Of a stretch of DNA of 64,000 bases, positions 13,053 through 23,600 are shown one piece after another. This DNA comes from Strigamia acuminata (Eukaryota; Arthropoda; Chilopoda; Geophilomorpha; Linotaeniidae). The notes below the pieces were generated by a model, which had not been told where the DNA came from, made no database searches, and worked only from the letters and a program-made list of their open reading frames with translations. Position 1 is the stretch's first letter. The number at the start of each line of letters is the position of its first letter. The translations under genes and the position numbers were made by a program. The stretch lies in NCBI GenBank assembly GCA_949358305.1, contig OX442323.1:7502001-7566000 (forward strand), read 5' to 3'.

Positions 13053-13692
13053 AGGGTGACGAGAACTTTCGAAAAACTGTCCCGGTTTTTAAAAATCGAT
13101 CAATAAGAGTCCAAAAAACTCTTAAATTAAATTACATAGAATTTTTCTGTTGATGCCATTAGATAGACCTACTCATGGCCCACAAAATAGTATAAGGAGT
13201 TAATTCTACTATGAAAACTCACGTAGTTATTAAGAAAATACTGAAAATTTCAGCCGCAGTCACCCCGTTTCACGTAGTTATTATGAAAATAGTAGCTGCA
13301 TTCAAAACTTAAAATAACAATTTTAGTTTAAGTGTATTTTAAGTTTTAACATGGGTTTAAAAAGGAACTGATGTCATTTTTGGTTTAAAATTGAAGTAAA
13401 ACACAAAATATTTTAGTTTTTGAATGCAGCTAGTGAAAATTTCACCCCGTTTGACGGTAGCTTAATTTGTGCTGAAATTATACACGAGTTTAAACTTCCT
13501 CTGAAAAGTCAACAACTTTTTTGATTTTAAAGAACAAGATGGATGTCAATGTTCACACTTCAACCAAAATATGTTTGCATTTCTGGTTTCGGCATTAGAA
13601 GGAAGTGCATGGGGTAATTGTTTCCGGTTCAGCAATTTTGTTTCGCTAATGGGTGTTCTGGTTTTTTATTTTCAAAATCTGGTCACTCTGGT
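13053..13692. mobile_element. Possible hAT-like relic with a nested inverted-repeat element
   Basis: Ends CAGGGTGACGAGA (left) and, on the minus strand, CAGAGTGACCAGA (right) match at 11 of 13 positions. The right end resembles the end at 42766. No 8-bp duplication is visible. Nested at about 13285-13431 is a ~148-bp element with inverted ends TAGCTGCATTCAAAA. Confidence 0.45.
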
Positions 13693-15404
13693 ATTATAAA
13701 TTATATGCAAATATACAGCATTAAAGTACTGAGTCTTTCAAAACTCACATACAACACATCAGGCTGGGCACGGCTTCAAAAGATTCAGATAAGATTCAGA
13801 TAAGATTCTTCGGTTTAAAAATCAAAGAAACCCATGGTCAACGTTCGTATATATTTGTACTACCATATTCGGGAATTTGATACAAGTTTTTGTTGAAATC
13901 TATGGTAAAAGAATTGGGTTTTGTTTGTTCTTTATTATCTTTAACTAGGGCGAATGTGAATGTGGTGCCAACTTCAACCTGGTCAGTTACCAAGAACATT
14001 ATTAAATTAGTATCAAATTACCAGAAAGAAGACACCTAATCCTGCTTTTCGAAGAATAGTAATAACCTTAACTTAAAGTCAGATCAGTTTGTATTCAGTA
14101 CTCAAACTGTTTCTGGTAAATCGCCATTCACTTGATAATTTTAAAAATAATTTATTTCTATAAGATTTAATTTTTTTTAATTTTGTTTTTATTTTATACT
14201 CTATCAAACCTAAATTTTTACACATATTTTATTGCTTTCATTTTCTTCCTAACATTTTAATCGGACGTTTTGAAAGAAATTCAATTGATAAATTGATTTT
14301 GTCGCGACACACAGTCTAAACCCCACAAAAGAGGGCGCGATGTCATGACGTCACAGTAATGGCCGAAATTGAGTCGCAATAGCATTTTCGGCTTCGCACA
14401 AAAACAGTTTTAAAACACATCTTCCTCATTCAACTCTCGATCCATGTGATAAAACTAACCCAGGCAACCATTCCACAGCGATGCAGCTTAATAGGTAAAC
14501 GTACAACACGAATTCCAAACCATATATCCTTTTCAAGCGAGTGATGGCAGTGACCTACTTAGCCGCGCCAGACGGGGGCTCCCACTAATATGATAATTTC
14601 CCTCAAAAAATTCAATTTCCCCACTAAATCCGCAAAAACCACACGTTTCCACATGAAAAACCACTCGATCCGATCACCATCGACGTTAATCGGTCGTAAT
14701 TTGACGCAAATTTGCATTTTTTTCGACCGAAAACGCAGAAAATTCATTTGTTTTTAATCGCCTTTTCGTTTTCCAGTTCCCTTGACAACGAAATCTAGCC
14801 GAATATTTGATTTTATGTGATAGTCAATGCTAATGAGACGTAATCTGAAATTCACTTCATCTTCGAGTGAGAAATGTGAGTTGAATCCGAAAGAACCCCC
14901 GTTTTCCTTTGATCACCATTTTCACCTCCCATTCCATCCCAAAGCGCATTTTTAAGGTCACTTGTGTCTTTTGGTCACTTTATTGATCGCACACACCAAT
15001 TCCGACTCGCACTGTCAAATGGACAAGTTTTTTTTCCTTTTCGCCATATCCAATTTTCCTCGTTGTCCACTTTATTTCAGTTATTTTTCATTATTTTTTT
15101 TTTTTTTTGAATTATTATTTTTTTTTTGGGTTTGGCTCGGAGAAAACAAAATTTGCATTCAGTAATTGATATAAACCGTGAATTGTGAACACCGGCGCTC
15201 TGAACGTCGCTCAAGGCTAAACTGTTGCTCGGAGACCCATGAAAAAAAGCCTTTTATCTCGCTTTTACTTTCCCGTGCCATCCTCATTAAAAGCCGGCAA
15301 AATATGAGCCAAATGCGACGTCTGGCGGGTTATTTTACAAGTAAATATTTGGATAAAAATATGTTAAAATCAGCGCCAGACTTACCAGAACGATAAATAA
15401 ACTA
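13693..15404. other. Intergenic sequence, no feature seen
   Basis: AT-rich between transposon relics. Short open frames show no family similarity or splice context. Confidence 0.4.
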
Positions 15405-15869
15405 CAGGGTGTTTCGTTTAAGACGTTACAGTCAATTTCCAGAATAAGTATATGCTTTTGCAAAAAACCAAGCAGACTACGGTAGCCTGTCTGCAAAGTA
15501 GGGATGACGAATCAAATTTTATGCCAGACATGCAACAATGCACTTTTCATTCGCTAACTCGTTAACTAGTCGAGATAGAGCAAAATTTCCAATTACAAAG
15601 TTGTAGAGCACCATCGAATTAGTACTATCCAACTTATTTTAGTCACCTTAAGTTAAAAATTATTTCGTTTTAGAATGAAAACAAATCAACTGAAATAAAG
15701 CCAGTCGTTGTGGCAAAAATTAAATTTCTACAGCAAAAGTACTGAATTTCTTCAATAAATGTATTCAAATTTGCATTATTATGCAAGTAAACAAGAAAAA
15801 CCACGGTCCTTTTTTTAATGTCTAAATTATTTCGGAAATTGACTGTAAATTCGTAAACGAAACACACTG
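15405..15869. mobile_element. Inverted-repeat DNA transposon relic, copy B
   Basis: 465 bp. The left end CAGGGTGTTTCGTTTAAGAC continues into TTACAGTCAATTTCC; the right end on the minus strand starts CAGTGTGTTTCGTTTA and also continues into ACAGTCAATTTCC. About 220 bp next to the left end match copy A (12759-13036) in the opposite orientation. No open reading frame. Confidence 0.65.
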
Positions 15870-17563
15870 TATAATACACCCAGCGACGTTTTTACAAGTA
15901 CGTTCCAGAAAAAAAGTGACTAAAGGAGAAGTCCCTAAATATTTCGTCGAAAATTACAGTTAACGGAAATATTTTTCCTTAAAATTTAAATAAAAAGAGC
16001 GGAATTCAATTAATTTTTCTAGAACGTGTTTCATCAAAATCACGTAAAAACAGAACCAAGGTGTATAAACGATGACAAATGCATTTTGAATGAAACAATT
16101 AATATGAGTGTACATTATTAGTTTACATACTAGCATATATATGTGTTCCTATACGTATTTATTTCAATTATTTTAATTTTCTGGAAAATTCTGAAAAATG
16201 CGAAAAATGCTAAATTTCTGTGCAAAATTGCATCAAATTGGCCGAATTTGTCCCGATTTGGCTCGCCGGATTCCACCGGAATTTGGCGACCCCTTTGAGT
16301 CCTCCCGAGGGATTTTTCACAATTTCTTGCTCCGCCATCGATCGGCATCTTGAGCAGACTGCCTGGAGTCCTCGTTTCTCCATTCGTATGCGGGGAAGGG
16401 GGTCGTTGGAGTACACGAATTTCGCCGCTGGTGGCGCGCTTATTCGGGGTGAGAGTCATCTGAATGCGCGGTCGGGCCCCGCCGTAGACAGCGTGGTACC
16501 ACCGACGGATCCCCCGCCCTACACCACCTCCTCCTCCTTCTCCTCCTCCTTCGCGTTCGCCAACACACTCCGATGGACCAGCGGATCTGACCGCCTTTTT
16601 TCCATCCGGTGCAGGGATCACGAATCGAGGGTCATCACCTGCAAGGTGAGGCGAGGCGAGGCGAGGGCGTGGTCGCACAAGGCACTCGCATCGCTCCCAT
16701 TTTCTTTTCGTTTCTTGATGGGTCGGGGGTCGCGACGGGCGGGGGTGGTCGGTTTGGCCCGAGTCCAATTTGTTGTTTTTATTTTTTGGTTTTTGGGGTT
16801 TTTGGGTTTTTTTTTGGGGGTCTTGATTGGGGGTTTCGTCGTGTGGGGTTTAATTGCGTCGTTAAAGATGAGTTCCGTGTTTGTTAGTTGAAATGAGGGT
16901 CGTCAACGGGGGTTTTGAATGGCCAATTAGGCGCGTTGAAAGGTCGACAAAAGGGACGTTTTGTGTCTGCAACCTAAATTCGGTTCAAAGGCTCGGGGTA
17001 TGTGAATATCAGCGCCATTTTGGACGTTAAATGCGTTTTATTGGGATTAATTGTGGGTTTTAAATTTTTTTTTTTTTTGAGTTAGGACTATTTTCCGTAG
17101 GTTAACGTTGGTTTTTTTTGTTTTTTTGTTTTTTTTGTGTTGGATTTTGATTTTTTTTTTTTTTTTTGGTGTGTGTTGCAATTATGGTGCGAGACACTGA
17201 ACTTGACCTTTAGATGGAGCGTCATTAGGATGGCACGGATGGGCGTGGTTTTTCAGTGATTTATTTTCTCTCTCTCTTCGTTGGCGCTCTCTCTGTGAGT
17301 ATCAAGTTGCGCAAATTTTCGCCATTTTATTTACAAAGTGTGCGTCGGAGTGAGGGTCTGATGTTGCAATTTTTTCCCTTCTAATTTGGTTGGCATGGTA
17401 ACCGGCATCCGTGCGAGATGACGCGAGACTTATTCAGGTAGTGGCGACTGCGCATGCGGTCAAATTCGAGGAGTTTGTCTCGATTTTAGACGAATATCGT
17501 CGCATTTTATTGGATTTTTATGAAAAAAAAATTTTTTTTTTAAATTTTTCTTTTTTTCTTTAG
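15870..17563. other. Upstream region of FE65, possible promoter
   Basis: Contains a markedly GC-richer block (about 16380-16770) with many CpGs in an otherwise AT-rich surround. A good donor (AAG then GTGAGG at about 16645) could join a non-coding first exon to the acceptor at 17561-17563. Open frames on both strands here share no similarity with known families. Confidence 0.4.
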
Positions 17564-17659
17564 GGATCTGATGTAGGAGGGCAAAATTACGTCATTACAC
17601 ACACCCACACACCCTCGTTTCAACAGCATAGGCAAATATGGCCAATACTGTTGATCTAA
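17564..17659 (+). promoter_or_regulatory. FE65 5' UTR / start-codon exon
   Basis: Pyrimidine-rich acceptor at 17540-17563, then an exon with ATG at 17638 encoding MANTVDL plus one base, ending at a consensus GTAAGT donor (17660). Its phase fits the exon at 21385 exactly, either directly or through the 9-nt microexon. Confidence 0.65.
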
Positions 17660-20600
17660 GTAAGTCATAATTGAATAAAACCCAAAAAAAATTAAATATA
17701 AAATTTTTGTTTTTGCATTTTCAGATGAAGAAGGTGAGCGAGTTTGTTTATCTCTTATTTGATTGAATATTGTTGACAAATGGGTCAAGGTGAGAGGCCA
17801 GAGAGGTGAAAAGGGGGGCGATCTTGTTGTCGAGAGTGGAGTCCATTGATTTCGATCGACAAATCGATATCAATTGCGCCCGTTCAAGATTCGCGCGAGA
17901 TTTGGTCGAAAAAAACGCGTTAAATGGCGCGAATTGGTCGTTTTTAATTTATTTAAATGTGCCCGATGCCGTTATTCGCTCGGAAAACAAGTTGAAGCCG
18001 CCAACAAGTAATTTCCCGCCCTTATTTGCCTTTCTATGGCCTATTTGGCGAAGGATTTCGAGTCGAGGGTTCTCCGATGCGTGATGTATGCGCAAGTTAA
18101 ACATCTTTGGGCCAGGGGACGAGTGTGCTAACTGCTTAACTGCTTAACTGCCCGGGCCACCGATTACCGAGCTTAATGGGCCGGCAGTGACGTTTATTAA
18201 CGCGTGACGCGGGTTTTTCGCAGTGTTAGGGTTAAAAATTGATGTTTACAAAATGGCGGGTTGGTTTTTTTGCGTGGTGTCGCGTTTTGCCGGGCGATGG
18301 CGCGCGTGGCTAGACGGCTGCAATGGTGGCCGCTTTGTATCGATCGAGGCCAGTTTCAATACCTAATTAGATAATGGTGGGCTCATGAAAATGTAACGAC
18401 GGTGGCGCCGTTGAGGCAGCTTCCGACAGACGGCGGTTCGATCACTCTTGTTTTGTGAGGGGAAACATTCCCCTGGATTACCCTCCATCTTAATTTTACA
18501 GCCGGGAACTCTCGGTCTCGTATTTTTTTGGATTTTCGGAAGAAAAACGTGAAAATTTAATTTTGAAAAAATAGGTTTGCACGAAGTTTTAATAGAATTA
18601 AATGCAGGGTCGGATTATGGGGGGGCATTCGGGCCCCTCGAGTCTAAAGGGCCTCCTAGGACGGGGTAGACGTGCAAAATACATTTCTTTGGCACATAAA
18701 TGCATTTTTTTAAGGAAAATGCATCAATTTGACATGGAAATGCATTATTGTGACGTGAAAATGCATTATTTCGGTGCAAAAATGCATTATTTCGGTGCAA
18801 AATGCATCAATTTGACATGAAAATGCATTAATTTGACATGGAAATGCATCAATTTGACATGGAAATGCATTATTGTGACGTGAAAATGCATTATTTCGGT
18901 GCAAAATGCATTATTTCTGTGAAAAATGCATTGTTTTGTGTGAAAATCCAATTTTTTCAGCTTAAAATGCATTTTTTTGCTTGAAAGTGTTGTGAAGATG
19001 TCATTTCTGAATATTTATGGCAGAAACGGATTTCTGGTCTCGCGGCCATTTTTTGGGGCCCTAATTGAAAAAAATGTCCAAAAATTTTTTTTTGAAAATT
19101 TTTCTCAAGCTAAAATGTTTGTTTCGGACTTGAGAGGCGCTGCAGCCCCATGGGGCCCTTCTCCTTCGAGAACTGCGAGAATCTATAAATCCGCTCTTGA
19201 TTCATGGGCCCCTCTGTCGGATGTGCTGCGGGCCCCCCAACGGCTTAATCCGGCCCTGATTAAATGAAGAGTATGAGGTTTGTTTTCGGAATTGATACAA
19301 CAGGCGCCAACACTCTCCTGGTATCTGCCAGTCGGCGATGGCGTCACCCATGGCAACGTCGAACCAAAACGCCCAGTCAAGACAGCATGGAGCCACCCGG
19401 ATGAGACGAAAATGTCTCGCTTTCAAACCACCTTTTACCACGTTGCAACGAATTAGAAAATCGATTTTTATTCCATTTTCACGAAAGAATTCTGTTTTGG
19501 TGAATTTTTCTCGATTTTTGTTGATTTTTTGTTGATTTTTGATAATTTTTTTGATGATTTTTGATGATTTTTTGATGATTTTTGTTGATTTTTGTTGATT
19601 TTTTGTTGATTTTTGATGATTTTTTGATGATTTTTGTTGATCTTTGTTGATTTTTTGTTGATTTTTGATGATTTTTGATGATTTTTGATGATTTTTGATG
19701 ATTTTTTTGTTGATTTATGATGATTTTTGCTGATTTTTGATGATTTTTGATGATTTTTGTTGATTTTTGTTGATTTTTTGTCGATTTTTTTGATTTTTAA
19801 ATTTTTTGTTGACGATGTAAGCACGTGGATGAGGTTTTGGTTTGATAATTAGTGGTATGGATTGACGCAGCACCAGTCGACAGATTGATTTATAAATATG
19901 TGTATGGCGGTCGCGCTCGAGAGATAGCATCATGCGCGCCGCTTATTGGTAGATTGGGGAAGTCACGTGACTGGCGCTGCTTCGTCTGAGTTTCCAGACG
20001 CCATGGTGTTGCAGAGTAAGTAGACGTTGGGTTTTTAGCATCGTTTTTTGGGCTATTTCTCGCTATCGTTGGCTCGGGGAACGCGTTTGGGGCGGTGGAA
20101 CGTAGACTAAGAGTTCAGGGGTGTTGGCTCACTTTTATTTCGGGGATTTTTGAAAGGTTTTTGGGGATGGAATTGAAATTCGGTGTTTGTAGGCGTTTTA
20201 ATGCCGCTGTTTGGGGGTTTATTGGGCGGTTGCGGGGGTTCTGGGCGTGTTTTTCGCGTTTTGGTGCTGGTTTTGGGGGTTTGAAGGGGTTGGGTGGGTT
20301 GGGTGGGTTCTCGAGATGTTTCTTTGCGGGTTTTTCATGCGGTTTCCTTGGAAACAGCGGCTGGAAGGGCCACGCTGCAGAATGTCGCACTGCACTGCAC
20401 AGGGCGAAGTGCCATCTTTTTTTTTTCTTTAATATTTTTTTTTTTTGGTAAATTTTTTTTTGTATTTAGAATTACGTATGATGGTTTATAATAAATTTTT
20501 TGGTTTATTTTTTTTAAAATTTTTTTTTTGTGGATTAAATGAAGGAAGAGCGAGTGGAATAATGCGGTGAGTCATTGAGAAATATGTAGGAAAAACCCCG

Positions 20601-23600
20601 CCTGTTGGATAGCTTCACTGTGTAACATGAGTCACTTGCAGACAAGCCTACTCGAAGGGGAATGAAATTTTGAATTAATTCGATGTTTTCGACATAAATA
20701 AACGTTTATAACGAAAAAAAAAATTTTTTTCAACGAGAATTAATTTATTTTAAATATATATGTATGTTTATATAAAAAAAAAATGGCGGCTATTTTTTTA
20801 AAAAAAAAAAAAAAAAATTTTTAAATTATTTTTAATCAGCGGAATTGGGATTGAAACGAATGGGCAGTTTGCACTCGAGACGAATTCCGTTAATTGAGTA
20901 GGAAAAATTCACATTGGCGGGTCTTGGTTGCCATCACCATTACACGTCATCTTGACGATTGGATTTGCCGCGGTGGGGTCGTCGCAGGATTAGTCGGCGC
21001 GTTCGCAGGTGCCGTAAAAATTCACCGAATTATTTCAACGAAAGAAAGAAAACGAAAACGGGAAAATGATTTTCTCCGTCTTTATTTTCGTTTCTCGTTG
21101 CCTCCAATCGATGATTTGGGTCATCGACCAGTTGCTGCAGTTTCGGGCTCCCATTAGACCGGGTAACGGCTCCGTCACATTTCCCATACGCGGACGTCCC
21201 TTTGCTCGTGGCCCACCCCGTTCTACGGCGCCACATTTCGTCTCGTGCTGGAATTTTGCCAACCTAATCGCCGCCTTCTTTCATTCGTGGCCATTTAGGG
21301 CTAAGTCGAGTCGATAAGCTCAAAAGGGAAAAGATTACGTCCAAATTTGACGACTTAATTTTGTTTTTTTGTTTTTTTTCGCAGAGAACAATTTGTTGGG
21401 GTTCTCCAACCCGAACTACCACTTGGACGATGCCGTCAACTGCAACACGAGCAACGAGCACGTGATTTACGACGAGTTGTACGACGAACTCGATTCGGTG
21501 TGCAATTTCCGGCGGGAAACGACGGTGAAGAACCGGCGCGGATATGCCAATCTGGACCTCAGTTCGATGGGAATCGATTTGGCCACCGGACCCACGAGCA
21601 CCGCCATACAGAAGCCACCTTCCACCAAACAAGATAGCAACAGGTTGGGGGGTCTTGAGGATGATTTTTGGTTTTTTTGGGGGATTTTTAATTTTAGATT
21701 TGATTTTTTTGTTTGGTTTTTGCAGTAACCGAGACATAGACACCACCAACATCACAACGAGTGAGTTTTTCGATGACGACAACCGTCGAATTCATCAAGA
21801 CAATGATAATATGGTGAACTGCAACGGTTTACTCAACGATTACTACCTGACCAACCAGAGAAATCGAACTTCTGATTTACTTGATATGTTAGTTGATGAT
21901 TTTATTTTGTTTTACAGTTGAACGTCGATTGTTTGGAATGATTGATTGGGGGAATTGGGTGTTTATAAAACCCGTTTGTTCGCATCAAGGGGTCCGACAT
22001 TCAACCGAATCTCTGACATGGGCCTTTTTGTAAAAATTTTGAATTTTTTTTTGAAAATTGGACAAAAGATAAATTATTTACGGCTTTTTTTTATTTTTAT
22101 TAAAATAATCATTTAAATCTTTGCGAATCCCGATCGAATCCCACGTCAAATCCCAAAAAATACATCAGAGATTCGAATCTCTGAAACGCAGATTCTGATT
22201 GTTGGACCCCTCGGTTCGTGTAATCGAGACCTGTGTGTGTGTTTATTTTGGGAAAAATAAATACCGTATTTTACCGATTAAGAGTCGCCCTCGAATTGTA
22301 ACCGTCCTCGAATAGTAGCCGCAGCTGAGACACCAAGAATACCGTATTTTTGCAAAAGTTGGTATTGTTTCCGTATTTAACCTCACGAACGATGAATGTA
22401 CGCCTCGTTTGTGACGTTCAGACTTCGTTTGTAGCATTAAACAAATGTAACAAACGAAAAACCGAAATTGTAATTGCTGACAAAAATGGCAGTTTTGAAT
22501 AGAGCCGCGGCTCTTAATCGATAAAATACGGGATTAATAATAACCCCGCTTTAAGCGGTATAGTGCGGGTTTGATCAGACTGTAGGTAAACCCCGTTTAT
22601 ACCAGCGTGCGAATCTTTTTCAATGAGAAATGAACCAAAAACGAGCTTAAAAAGCGGAAATTGACCTAAATTTCTATAAATTTACACAGATTTTAATAAT
22701 AACTTCGAGAATATCTAGAAAACTCAAATTCCAGGCCCAAATTTTGACATAATTATTCATCCGGGCGCTTTTGGTTTCTCACTTATAACGGCATGTCGAT
22801 ATAAAAGCATTGTAACTGAGATTTCCAAAAGTTGGTAATTCCGACACTGTCATTGGTGGATACACATTAAATGACGTCATCGGCAGAATTTTGTTGTTTC
22901 CCTGATTTTGAAGCAAGGCAGTGAAGCGCAAAGGGCAATCCCTTAAAATCAACGTAATTGTTGTAGTTATCAAATTTTTGACCGAAAATTTGATAACTAC
23001 GTATAGAAATACATCATATAAAGTCCTGTTGTATTTTTCATGTCGCAACATGCAGGGTAAAACGGTACAACTGCACCTGTGTACGAAAACAAAAAATCGT
23101 TGAAAATAGACGAAAAAAGCCGATAAAAAATCAATTAAAAATCGATCACTCTTCGGATAACCGGCTTTCTGCTGCATTTTATTTTATTTTAACTCTGGGA
23201 ATTTTTATATCGATTCTATTTCGTCATATGTCAAATTGCTTTGGTTGCGGTTTTTGACATTTCGAGGTGGGCGCTTCGAAGCGGATCGAAATCAATAAAT
23301 TAAAAGCGGGCAAAGTCAATTAGTGCAGCTGGCAGCGTCGTTACCCGCTCTTAAGCCGCGTCTTATCCGAGGAACCGCAGATGGCAACGAAGCGTGACAT
23401 ATTTTGTTTGTTTATTCCAGTGAGGATCGTGGGATGGACATTAATTCGCCCGACAGTAACGACAGTGGAATTCAAGCGCCGGTCGTGCCTGATGAGAATC
23501 GGCAACTACCTTCCGATATATTTGGCATCCAAACGCGGAGCACGGCGTCTTCCACTCCGTCGGAGCCTCCAAGCGACGACAAAACAACCCCGATCTGCGA

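Noticed and set aside
16130-16891. Overlapping 212- and 223-codon frames on opposite strands
   Set aside because: Both lie in the CpG-rich block upstream of FE65 and resemble no family. Better read as promoter or 5' non-coding sequence.
19468-19824. Lys/Asn/Ser-rich minus-strand frame
   Set aside because: Translation of a T-rich short-period array with no other coding sign.
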